DNA of 64,000 bases. Source: Amorphoplanes friuliensis DSM 7358 (lineage in GTDB: Bacteria > Actinomycetota > Actinomycetes > Mycobacteriales > Micromonosporaceae). Made by a program: the position numbers and the translations under genes. The stretch is from assembly GCF_000494755.1 (NCBI RefSeq), contig NC_022657.1, forward strand, positions 631,501 through 695,500. The letters are read 5' to 3'. The notes beneath the pieces are model-generated. The model did no database searches and was not told where the DNA came from. It was given only the letters and a program-made list of their open reading frames with translations. Below are positions 56,558 through 64,000 of this stretch, piece by piece. Position 1 is the first letter of the stretch; every line of letters begins with the position of its first letter.

Positions 56558-57742
56558 TTACGGCTTGAGGACGACCTTGATGCAGCCGTCCTCCTTCTTC
56601 TTGAAGATCTCGTACGCGTGCGGCGCCTCCTCGAGCGGCACCCGGTGTGTCACCAGGTCGTCGACGCCCAGCGGGTCGTCGTCGCCGGTCAGCAGCGGCA
56701 TGATGTCGTCGACCCAGCGCTTCACGTGGGCCTGACCCATGCGCATCGTTACGCCCTTGTCGAAGAGGTCCATCATCGGGAACGGGTCGGCCTGGCCGCC
56801 GTAGACGCCGATGATCGAGATCGTGCCGGCCCGGCGGACACTGGCGAACGCGGTCCGCAGCGCCCCCATCCGGTCGATGCCGAACTTGTCGATCGCCTTG
56901 CGGGACACCGCGTCGGGCAGCTTGCCCGCCGCACGCTGGGCGAATTCCTGGAACGGCGTGCCGTGGGCCTCCATGCCGACCGCCTCGATGACACTGTCCG
57001 CGCCGCGTCCGGCCGTCATCTCGTAGACCGCCGCCGGGATGTCCTCGACCTCGTCGAAGTTGAGCACCTCGATGCCGTTGCGGCGGGCCATCTCGAGCCG
57101 CTCGGGCACGTTGTCGACCGCGATGACCCGCTCGGCGCCCAGGTGCCGGGCGATCCGGGCGCTCATCTGCCCGATCGGTCCCAGGCCGGTGACGAACACC
57201 GTGCCGCCGGGAGTGATGTCGGCCCACTGCGCGGCTTGCCAGCTCGTGGTCAGCACGTCGGAGAGGAACAGGTAGCGCTCGTCGGGGTGACCGTCCGGCA
57301 CCTTGATCGGGCCGAAGTGTGCCTGGGGCACCCGCAGATATTCGGCCTGCCCGCCCGGGACCTGGCCGTAGAGCTTCGTGTACCCGAACAGTGAGGCGCC
57401 CTTGCCCTCGCTCTTCACCTGCGTGGTCTCGCACTGTGCGAAGAACCCGCGGCTGCACATCCAGCAGTGCCCGCACGAGATGTTGAACGGGATGACAACA
57501 CGATCACCGGGGCGGATGTGCGTGACCTCCGGCCCGACCTCCTCGACGATGCCCATCGGCTCGTGGCCGAGGACGTCACCCGGGTCGATGAACATGCCCA
57601 GGGTGTCGTAGAGGTGCAGGTCGGACCCGCAGATGGCGGTGGAGGTCATCTTGACGATCGCGTCGGTCGGCTCCTGGATCTTGGGATCCGGAACCGTCTC
57701 GACGGACACCTTCGAAGTTCCTTGCCAGGTCAGTGCGCGCAT
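56558..57742 (-). CDS. Zinc-dependent alcohol/formaldehyde dehydrogenase-like protein
   Basis: 394 residues. Catalytic zinc site Cys38 (AICGSDLH) with His60-Glu61 (GHEPMG); structural Cys 90, 93, 96 and 104. The long insertion and GLGPIGQMSARIARHLGAERVIAVDNVPERL resemble glutathione-independent formaldehyde dehydrogenase-like proteins. Substrate is not certain. Stands 27 bases upstream of the LURP gene and may be its operon leader. A ribosome site AGGAGGAC precedes ATG 57742. Confidence 0.87.
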   Translation of the reverse strand: MRALTWQGTSKVSVETVPDPKIQEPTDAIVKMTSTAICGSDLHLYDTLGMFIDPGDVLGHEPMGIVEEVGPEVTHIRPGDRVVIPFNISCGHCWMCSRGFFAQCETTQVKSEGKGASLFGYTKLYGQVPGGQAEYLRVPQAHFGPIKVPDGHPDERYLFLSDVLTTSWQAAQWADITPGGTVFVTGLGPIGQMSARIARHLGAERVIAVDNVPERLEMARRNGIEVLNFDEVEDIPAAVYEMTAGRGADSVIEAVGMEAHGTPFQEFAQRAAGKLPDAVSRKAIDKFGIDRMGALRTAFASVRRAGTISIIGVYGGQADPFPMMDLFDKGVTMRMGQAHVKRWVDDIMPLLTGDDDPLGVDDLVTHRVPLEEAPHAYEIFKKKEDGCIKVVLKP

Positions 57743-57853
57743 TCCGGTTGTCCTCCTAGAGCGTCGTTGCCGTTGGTGGCATGCCCGCTCCGGCGATGAA
57801 TAACCAGAGCCGTGCCGGGCACCCCGTCGGGACCGAACGAGGAGGGGAACACC

Positions 57854-58657
57854 ATGACGACACCCACGGGCCGGGATTTTGCGGTTGTGACGGGCGCGTC
57901 CAGCGGGATCGGCTACGAGCTGGCCAGGCAGTTCGCCGAGAACGGGTTCGACCTGCTGCTGGCGGCCGAGGACGAGGGCATCACCCAGGCGGCGGCCGAT
58001 CTGCGCCGCGACGGCGTCAACGACGTACAGGCCGTGCAGGTCGATCTGGCCACCTACGACGGTGTCGAGGAGCTCTACGCGGCGATCCGGGCGGCGGGCC
58101 GGCCGGTCGACGCGATCGCGATCAACGCCGGTCGGGGCATCGGCGGTGACTTCACCCGTCAGACCGACCTGAGCGACGAGCTGAACGTCATCGACCTCAA
58201 CGTCCGCTCGACTGTGCACCTCGCCAAGCGTGTCCTGCCCGACCTGGTCTCCCGCGGCGCCGGCCGGGTGCTGTTCACGTCGTCGATCGCCTCGACGATG
58301 CCCGGCACCTACCAGGCGGTCTACAACGCGTCGAAGTCGTTCGTGCAGTCGTTCGCCGAAGCGTTGCGCAACGAGCTCAAGGACACCGGTGTGACGGTCA
58401 CCTCGCTGATGCCGGGACCGACGGACACCAACTTCTTCGACCGCGCCGAGATGGAGGACACCAAGGTCGGCGCGAGCAAGAAGGACGATCCGGCGCAGGT
58501 CGCCGAGCAGGGCTTCAAGGCTCTGATGAAGGGCGAGGAGAAGGTCGTCGCCGGCTCGTTGAAGACGAAGGTCCAGGGTGCGGCCTCGAAGGTCATGCCG
58601 GACAGCGTGAAGGCGCAGATGCACCGCAAGATGGCCGAGCCCGGCTCGGCCGAGTAA
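57854..58657 (+). CDS. Short-chain dehydrogenase/reductase
   Basis: 267 residues from ATG 57854, with a good AGGAGGGG upstream. Cofactor motif GASSGIG (FAVVTGASSGIGYEL), INAG in place of NNAG (AIAINAGRGIG), catalytic Ser in LFTSSIAST and YNASK. The C-terminal 50 residues are Lys-rich. Divergent from the zinc dehydrogenase. Substrate unknown. Confidence 0.85.
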   Translation: MTTPTGRDFAVVTGASSGIGYELARQFAENGFDLLLAAEDEGITQAAADLRRDGVNDVQAVQVDLATYDGVEELYAAIRAAGRPVDAIAINAGRGIGGDFTRQTDLSDELNVIDLNVRSTVHLAKRVLPDLVSRGAGRVLFTSSIASTMPGTYQAVYNASKSFVQSFAEALRNELKDTGVTVTSLMPGPTDTNFFDRAEMEDTKVGASKKDDPAQVAEQGFKALMKGEEKVVAGSLKTKVQGAASKVMPDSVKAQMHRKMAEPGSAE

Positions 58658-58758
58658 AGACGACAGCAAGACGGCGGGGCCGTGCCGGGCCCCGCCATCC
58701 GCTGCTCAGCTCAGCATGCCCCCTGAAGCCGCGATCCGCTGGCCGGCAACCCGGCTTC

Positions 58759-59580
58759 TCAGGCGACGGCCGAGAGCAGCTGAAGCTTTTCGTAACTCTC
58801 GGTGCCGGGCACTGCGGTGAAGACGAGCAGGGCCTGTGACTGGTCGGGGTCGACCAGGGTCTGACAGTGCAGCTCGAGCAGGCCGAGCTGCGGATGCGAG
58901 ATGCGCTTCTGGTCGGTGTGCAGCGACGTGACGTCGTGCTCGGCCCACACCGCGATGAACTCGGGGCTGACCGCCCGCAGCGCGTCGACCACGGCCGCCG
59001 CCCGCGAGTTCAGGCCGTCCCGGGCGTACGCGATCCGGAGCTGGGCCGTGAAGACCCGCCCGTGCTCCGGGTGGTCCTCCTCGGGATAGATCAGCCGTGA
59101 CTCCGGTTCGGTGTACCAGCGGTAGACCATGCTGCGGGCCATCCCGGTCCAGCGGGAGTCGTCACCCAGCAGCGCGATGCACGAGCGGGTCTGTCGCAGT
59201 GTCTCGCCCAGACCACTCATGACCTGGGCCGGAGTGTCCTCCAGCCGGTCCAGGATGCGCATCATGCCGGGATTGAGGTGGTCGGCGCGGTGCACTCGTT
59301 GCGGGGTCGCGTGGCCGGCGATGCGGAAGAGGTGATCACGCTCGTCGAGGGAGAGGTGCAGGCCGCGGGCGATGGCGGCGAGCATCTGCTCGGACGGGTG
59401 CGGTCCGCGCTGCTGCTCGATGCGGCTGTAGTAGTCCGCGGACATGCCGCACAGCGCGGCCACCTCCTCGCGGCGCAGGCCTCCGGTGCGCCGGCGGGCG
59501 CCGCGGGGCAGCCCGACGTCCTCCGGCTGCAACGCCTCGCGCCGCGTACGCAGGAAATCGGCAAGCTGGGCCCGGTCCAC
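58759..59580 (-). CDS. XRE-family regulator with MmyB-type ligand domain
   Basis: 273 residues. Helix-turn-helix at about 10-72 (RTRREALQPEDVGLPRGARRRTGGLRREEVAALCGMSADYYSRIEQQRGPHPSEQMLAAIARGL). The C-terminal MmyB-like domain (PAQVMSGLGETLRQTRSCIALLGDDSRW ... FTAQLRIAYARDGLN) can hold a fatty-acid-like ligand in known cases. Divergent from the aldo/keto reductase, which it likely controls; a palindrome lies just upstream of that gene. Confidence 0.89.
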   Translation of the reverse strand: MDRAQLADFLRTRREALQPEDVGLPRGARRRTGGLRREEVAALCGMSADYYSRIEQQRGPHPSEQMLAAIARGLHLSLDERDHLFRIAGHATPQRVHRADHLNPGMMRILDRLEDTPAQVMSGLGETLRQTRSCIALLGDDSRWTGMARSMVYRWYTEPESRLIYPEEDHPEHGRVFTAQLRIAYARDGLNSRAAAVVDALRAVSPEFIAVWAEHDVTSLHTDQKRISHPQLGLLELHCQTLVDPDQSQALLVFTAVPGTESYEKLQLLSAVA

Positions 59581-59853
59581 GGCCTCAGTTTCCCTGATCG
59601 TTCACGGTGGTTCTCCCCGGTCAGCGGATCTTGCTGCTGGACCGAGTCTGGCAACTTCCGCGGCGCGGATGAAGGAACTGGTTACCCACGGATCACCAGT
59701 CCCTGGAAAAGCCGAGGCGCCGGCCTCGGGTGGGGCCGGCGCCATCGGTCGGGGGAACGTGCTGTGGGGACGGTCTTGTCAGTTTCATCGATGCATTAGT
59801 TAACAAGCAAGTAATCCAGGTTCCGGAACCTGATTCGGGGCACAGTGATCCTC
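59581..59853. other. Divergent control region, XRE gene / aldo-keto reductase
   Basis: About 270 bases without a gene. Holds an AT-rich island (TTAGTTAACAAGCAAGTAAT, 59796-59815) typical of a promoter, followed at once by the perfect palindrome listed separately. The rest is ordinary GC-rich sequence. Confidence 0.45.
59817..59832. promoter_or_regulatory. Perfect 16 bp palindrome before the aldo/keto reductase
   Basis: CAGGTTCCGGAACCTG (59817-59832) is perfectly self-complementary. It lies 21 bases before the reductase start and right after an AT-rich promoter-like stretch, so a bound protein would block initiation. The divergent XRE regulator is the obvious candidate. Confidence 0.7.
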
Positions 59854-60918
59854 ATGGAGTACCGCAGCCTCGGACGAACCGGAATGCAGGTCAGCCCGCT
59901 CTGCCTCGGCGCCATGATGTTCGGCGCCTGGGGCGAGCCCGATCACGACACGTCAATCAAAATCATCCACAAGGCGCTCGACGCCGGTGTCAACTTCATC
60001 GACACGGCCGACGTCTACTCGCAGGGCGAGTCCGAGATCATCGTCGGCAAGGCCCTGGCGAACGGCAAGCGGGACGAGGTCATCCTCGCCACCAAGTTCC
60101 ACGGTCAGATGGGCGTGCCGGCCGACGCCCCGATGGGCACGAAGGGCGACCCGAACAGCCAGGGCAACTCGCGCCGCTGGATCATCCGTGAGGTCGAGAA
60201 CAGCCTGCGCCGGCTCGGCACCGACTGGATCGACCTCTACCAGGTGCACCGGCCCTCGCCGGACACCGACGTCGAGGAGACCCTCTCGGCGCTGACCGAT
60301 CTGCAGCGGCAGGGCAAGATCCGGGCGTTCGGCTCGTCGACGTTCCCCGCCCACGAAATCGTCGAGGCCCAGTGGGTCGCCGAGCGCCGAGGGCTGAGCC
60401 GCTTCGTCACCGAGCAGCCGCCGTACTCGATGCTGGTCCGTGGCATCGAGGCCGACCTGCTGCCGGTCGCCGAGCAGTACGGCCTGGGTGTCCTCCCGTG
60501 GAGCCCGCTCGCGGGTGGCTGGCTGAGCGGCAAGTACCGCAAGGGTCAGGACGTGCCCGGCTCGACGCGCGCCCAGCGCCTGCCGCAGCGGTACGACCTC
60601 TCCCGTCCGGAGAACCAGGCGAAGCTCGAGGCGGCCGACGCGTTCGGGAAGCTGGCCGACGACGTGGGCATCCCGCTGGTGCAGCTGGCGATCGCCTTCG
60701 TGATGCAGCATCCCGCGGTGACCTCGCCGATCATCGGGCCCCGCACGATGGAGCACCTCGAGTCGCAGCTCGGCGCGGTGGACGTTCACCTGACCACCGA
60801 CATCCTCGACCGCATCGACGAGATCGTGCCGCCGGGGCAGAGCTTCAGCCGGGCCGATGCCGGATATGTCCCCCCGGCCTTGACGGATCCGTTCGCCCGG
60901 CGTCGCCGTACCGCGTGA
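59854..60918 (+). CDS. Aldo/keto reductase
   Basis: 354 residues. The barrel tetrad is visible: Asp50 (FIDTADVYSQG), Tyr55, Lys81 (ATKFHG) and the His of LYQVHRPS. NADPH site near the C-terminus: PIIGPRTMEHLESQLGA. It belongs to the YhdN/PhIIIA-type bacterial group. Reduces aldehydes or ketones; substrate unknown. Sits under the palindrome and opposite the XRE gene, which suggests induction by a toxic carbonyl or fatty compound. Confidence 0.89.
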   Translation: MEYRSLGRTGMQVSPLCLGAMMFGAWGEPDHDTSIKIIHKALDAGVNFIDTADVYSQGESEIIVGKALANGKRDEVILATKFHGQMGVPADAPMGTKGDPNSQGNSRRWIIREVENSLRRLGTDWIDLYQVHRPSPDTDVEETLSALTDLQRQGKIRAFGSSTFPAHEIVEAQWVAERRGLSRFVTEQPPYSMLVRGIEADLLPVAEQYGLGVLPWSPLAGGWLSGKYRKGQDVPGSTRAQRLPQRYDLSRPENQAKLEAADAFGKLADDVGIPLVQLAIAFVMQHPAVTSPIIGPRTMEHLESQLGAVDVHLTTDILDRIDEIVPPGQSFSRADAGYVPPALTDPFARRRRTA

Positions 60919-61118
60919 AATCGCGTGACGACCAGCCGGTCTCCACAGTGACCTAGCTCTCGCCATCCGCGGGCGTTCTCGATCCGTCGGGCATGCTGGA
61001 CTGCGTGCCCGCCGGATCGACGAGCGTCACGGGTCCCTCGTGCTCAAAAGGTGATTTGACAGTCTTTGGGGCGGACGCGAATCCTGTCCAGGGCATCCTG
61101 TTCTGCCGGGGAGGTCCT

Positions 61119-64000
61119 TTGCTCGCACTGTCCCGCCGTCAGCTTCTCGCGCTGGCCGGTGCCGGAGGCATCACTGGTGCTCTCGGCCTGCCCGCCCGGG
61201 CCGCCGCGGCTGCGCCGGACCCGGTTGCCGACCGTTACCGCGAGTTGCTCCACGTGCACACCCGCTGGGTGGAGGAGCAGTGGGACACGACGATCGGGGC
61301 ATACAAAGCGCAGGACTTCCGCTTTGTCGCCGTCCTCGGCAACGCCGTCCTGCTCGGCATGGACGACTACGACGCCCGGCTGGCCGACATCGACGCGGCC
61401 ACCCTCAAGACCAAGACGGTCGCCACCATCCAGCGGTACGCCGCGACCAACCGTCTCGCCGGTGGCACCGAGTGGGGCCGTCAGCTCTTCTGGGACTCGA
61501 CCTTCGAGCTGTACTTCGTGCTGGCCGCCCGGCTGCTCTGGGACGACCTCGACGAGCAGACGCGCCTCAACGTCGAGCGGATCGCCGTCGGCCAGGCCGC
61601 GTACGCGTACGCCCTGGGTTCGGACGACGACCCGCTCAGCGGCGGCTGGTCCCCGCGCGGCACGGCCGGTGGCTGGATCGGCGACACCAAGCTCGAGGAG
61701 ATGGGCGTCTACGCCCAGGCTCTCGCCCCCGGTCTGGCCTGGGCCGCGGACGACGACGAGGAGGCCGACGGCTGGCGCGAGCGGTTCCTGCTCTGGGCGA
61801 CCAACTCCAGCGGGCTCCCGGTGGCCGACCGCGCCAACCCCGCCGTGATCGACGGGCAGCGCATCGACCAGCTGGCCACCGCGCACAACCTGCACGACTC
61901 GTTCATCGTCGAGAATCACGAGTCGGCCAACCCGCACTACCAGGCCGAGCTCTGGCGGACGGCCGGTCGCGCGGCGATCCACTTCCTGGTCGCGGGTCGT
62001 CCGCTGCCGCAGGTGCTCACCCACCAGCCCAACGGCGAGCAGCTGTGGGCGACGCTGCGGCTGCTGGCCAGTGACGCGGGTGAGCCGGTGATGCCGATGG
62101 TCGCCGACCGCTATCACCTCTACGGCCGCGACATCCTGCCGCTGGCGTTCCTGGCCCAGGTCCAGGGTGACCGTGACGCCGCCCGCGCCGAGGCCGACCT
62201 GTCCGAGCGCCTGATGCCCTACCTGCGGTACGAGCCGAAATACCGCCTGACGAAGTTCAGCGGCGAGGAGAAGTACGAGCCCGAGGCCCGCGCCGAGCTG
62301 GCGATCTCGTGGCTCTTCCACCGTCTGCGCAAGACGCCGGTGCAGCCCGTGTCCCCGGCCGAGTTCTTCCGTCGGGCGAGCGGCACGCGCGACTTCGGCG
62401 AGGACGTCGGCCTGACGGCACACCAGTCGGAGCGGGCGTTCGCCGCCGCGGTCACCAAGGACGGTTTTGTCAATTTCCTGTGGCAGCCCGGCCACGACAA
62501 CTGGCTGATCGACACGCGCGCCCCGGCGTTCCTGCCGGCCGGCAGCAAGCCCACCCACACCTGGACCCGGGCGTACGCGAAGAGCCGCGACGGGCTCGAC
62601 GCCACCGCGACCGTGCTGGCGATCGGCGGCGGCCGGGCGGGATTTGCCACGCTGCCCACCGGCACGGTCGTCTACGCGAGCACCGGCCTGCCCGGCGAGG
62701 GCGGGCTCACCCTGTTCAACCTCTACATGCCCGGGGTGCCCGGCCTCTCCGGGAGCCGCAGTTTCACCACTCCCGACGGGGTGGCCGTGCTCGGCAAGCA
62801 CGACGAAGGTGACATCACCTTCCCGCCGCGGGAGGCCCGCTGGGTGCGGATGCTCGGACGTGAGCCCGGGACGGCCTACGGCTACTCGATCTACACCTTC
62901 GAGGTGCTCGACACCCGCGGCGCCGACCTGGCGCAGGGCGCGATGCCGACCGCTTCCTCCGAGGACATCTGGAACCCCGCCCGCAACGCCACGGACGGCA
63001 ACCCGGACACCCGCTGGGCGGTGGCCCGCGAGGAACGCGGACGGGCCGACAGCTGGCTCGCCGTCGACCTCGGTTCCGCGGTGACGGTGGCCGGTGTGCG
63101 CATCGACTGGGAGGCCGCGTACGGCAAGCGGTTCGTGATCCAGACCTCGACCGACGGTCTGACCTGGACCGACGCGGTGGCCGTCCCCGAGACACGGTCG
63201 GCGGCCGGCTGGGTCGGCATCGACGGGCGCGCGGGTCTCGTCACGCACGGCGCCACCCGGAAGATCGTGGTCAGTGCGACCGCCGTGTCGGCCACCGCTC
63301 CGATGATCGAGGGTTACGCCGGCGCGACCACCGACCTCGCGGCGGCCGCCTCCCGCCCCTTGCCGACCGCGTCCGGCCTGCGGATCAGCGATGCCGACGG
63401 ATATCTCAGCGTTTTCAACCTCACGCCGGCCGCGGTGAAGGACGCGCCCGTGCGCCTCCCGAACGGCCGTCGCCTCTATCGGGGCAGCCAGATCGCCCGT
63501 GGCCGGGGCCTGGAGTGGTCCATCAGCCTGGCCGGTGGCACGGCGGCCGTCGAGCCGCCGCGTTTCACCCTCGACGAGCCCGCCCCGGACGGCACGCGGT
63601 TCGAGGTGGCCGACTCCCGGCACCTCGAGATTTCCGCACCGGCCCGGCGCCGGGCGGTGCTGACCGTCCGCTCCGGCTCGTGGTCGGCCCGGGTGCGGGT
63701 GCCCGCCGGCCGCTCCCGCCGCCTGGTCGTGCCGGACGGCCCGATCACCCCGACCGGCGACCGGGCGCGGGGCCGCACGACGTTCCCGACCTCGCCGCTG
63801 CCCGCGGGCATGACCTCGCCCGCGCGGGCGGTGGACGGTGACCGGCGGACCTCGTGGCGGCCCGGTGGTTCCGGCCGGATGGTCGTGGACCTCGGCGCGG
63901 TCGTGGCGATCGGCGACGTGCAGCTGACCTGGTCGAAGGGCCGTCGCCCGCGCTGGCGCCTCGAAGCCTCGGCGGACGGGCTGACCTACACGGCGCTGGG
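61119..64000 (+). CDS. Tat-exported toroid plus discoidin-domain protein, putative polysaccharide-active (partial)
   Basis: Open from TTG 61119 past the right edge (960 residues seen). TTG is chosen because GGGGAGG lies 4 bases upstream. The Tat-like signal is SRRQLLALAGAGGITGAL. Residues about 40-400 are an all-helical part like the (alpha/alpha) toroid of heparinase/alginate lyases (VENHESANPHYQAELWRTAG, LWRTAGRAAIHFLVAG). Then a beta region, and at about 605-720 an F5/8-type C module (QGAMPTASSEDIWNPARNATDGNPDTRWAVA ... SWLAVDLGSAVTVAGVRIDWE). A second such module begins near residue 895 (SPARAVDGDRRTSWRPGGSGRMVVDLGAVVAIGDV). Enzymatic role is inferred from fold only. Confidence 0.7.
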   Translation, partial: MLALSRRQLLALAGAGGITGALGLPARAAAAAPDPVADRYRELLHVHTRWVEEQWDTTIGAYKAQDFRFVAVLGNAVLLGMDDYDARLADIDAATLKTKTVATIQRYAATNRLAGGTEWGRQLFWDSTFELYFVLAARLLWDDLDEQTRLNVERIAVGQAAYAYALGSDDDPLSGGWSPRGTAGGWIGDTKLEEMGVYAQALAPGLAWAADDDEEADGWRERFLLWATNSSGLPVADRANPAVIDGQRIDQLATAHNLHDSFIVENHESANPHYQAELWRTAGRAAIHFLVAGRPLPQVLTHQPNGEQLWATLRLLASDAGEPVMPMVADRYHLYGRDILPLAFLAQVQGDRDAARAEADLSERLMPYLRYEPKYRLTKFSGEEKYEPEARAELAISWLFHRLRKTPVQPVSPAEFFRRASGTRDFGEDVGLTAHQSERAFAAAVTKDGFVNFLWQPGHDNWLIDTRAPAFLPAGSKPTHTWTRAYAKSRDGLDATATVLAIGGGRAGFATLPTGTVVYASTGLPGEGGLTLFNLYMPGVPGLSGSRSFTTPDGVAVLGKHDEGDITFPPREARWVRMLGREPGTAYGYSIYTFEVLDTRGADLAQGAMPTASSEDIWNPARNATDGNPDTRWAVAREERGRADSWLAVDLGSAVTVAGVRIDWEAAYGKRFVIQTSTDGLTWTDAVAVPETRSAAGWVGIDGRAGLVTHGATRKIVVSATAVSATAPMIEGYAGATTDLAAAASRPLPTASGLRISDADGYLSVFNLTPAAVKDAPVRLPNGRRLYRGSQIARGRGLEWSISLAGGTAAVEPPRFTLDEPAPDGTRFEVADSRHLEISAPARRRAVLTVRSGSWSARVRVPAGRSRRLVVPDGPITPTGDRARGRTTFPTSPLPAGMTSPARAVDGDRRTSWRPGGSGRMVVDLGAVVAIGDVQLTWSKGRRPRWRLEASADGLTYTAL

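Noticed and set aside
61044..63623. A 859-codon open frame on the minus strand
   Set aside because: Antisense of the Tat-exported toroid protein. The composition (Gly, Arg, Val, His) is that of a shadow frame, while the plus frame has clear signal and domain motifs.

Overview
The window is 64 kb of very GC-rich DNA with dense genes, many GTG and TTG starts, stop/start overlaps and a strongly GC-biased third codon position. The gene families (SigE-type and SigB/SigF-type sigma factors, a SARP-like regulator, SpoOM-like protein, DrrA/DrrB-type exporter, polyol ABC importer without its own ATPase, manganese riboswitch with a GDT1-type exporter) point to a filamentous actinomycete. Actinoplanes or another Micromonosporaceae genus is my best guess; this is inferred from protein style, not from a marker gene. 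No rRNA, tRNA or CRISPR array was seen.

Layout, left to right. 1-0.5 kb: 5' part of a GAF-domain signalling protein. 0.9-6 kb: DeoR regulator followed by a polyol-type ABC importer (binding protein, two permeases) and a zinc polyol dehydrogenase. 6-14 kb: amino acid permease, an unknown gene, a MarR regulator with an MFS exporter, a TetR regulator divergent from a second MFS exporter, and a secreted SlpD-type peptidase. 14-19 kb: NAD kinase; a yybP-ykoY manganese riboswitch ahead of a GDT1-type exporter, then a cyclase-like gene and two TPR genes; an LPG-synthase-like membrane protein. 19-26 kb: SigE-type sigma factor overlapping a membrane-tethered propeller protein; then a six-gene operon holding a whole phosphotransferase system (IIC, IIB, an MgtE_N-like protein, IIA, HPr, EI). 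26-35 kb: SpoOM-like protein, NDH-2, MFS exporter, secreted LamG-like protein, GH18 chitinase-like lipoprotein, a small lipoprotein, a membrane phosphodiesterase and a secreted propeller protein.

36-38 kb is the accessory part: an intergenic array of palindrome-containing repeats, one of whose palindromes is split exactly at its centre by an intact 915 bp IS5-like insertion sequence. 38-47 kb: SARP-like STAND regulator convergent with a DrrAB exporter; SDR and Baeyer-Villiger-type monooxygenase, divergent from a DyP peroxidase; a coiled-coil protein; a DedA protein. 47-64 kb: GH92 mannosidase with a discoidin domain inside the catalytic domain and a perfect 16 bp palindrome at its start; stand-alone LigD-type phosphoesterase domain; LTA-synthase-like protein; GH13 enzyme; SigB/SigF-type sigma factor; CopC-like protein; LURP-one protein; zinc alcohol dehydrogenase; SDR; XRE regulator divergent from an aldo/keto reductase; and, running off the right edge, a Tat-exported toroid-plus-discoidin protein.

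The window combines carbohydrate capture (polyol ABC importer, PTS, GH18, GH92, GH13, putative polysaccharide lyase) with local transcriptional control. Several perfect palindromes sit where operators would be expected. The most unusual unit is the self-contained PTS operon with an MgtE_N-like partner and no sugar-metabolising gene.
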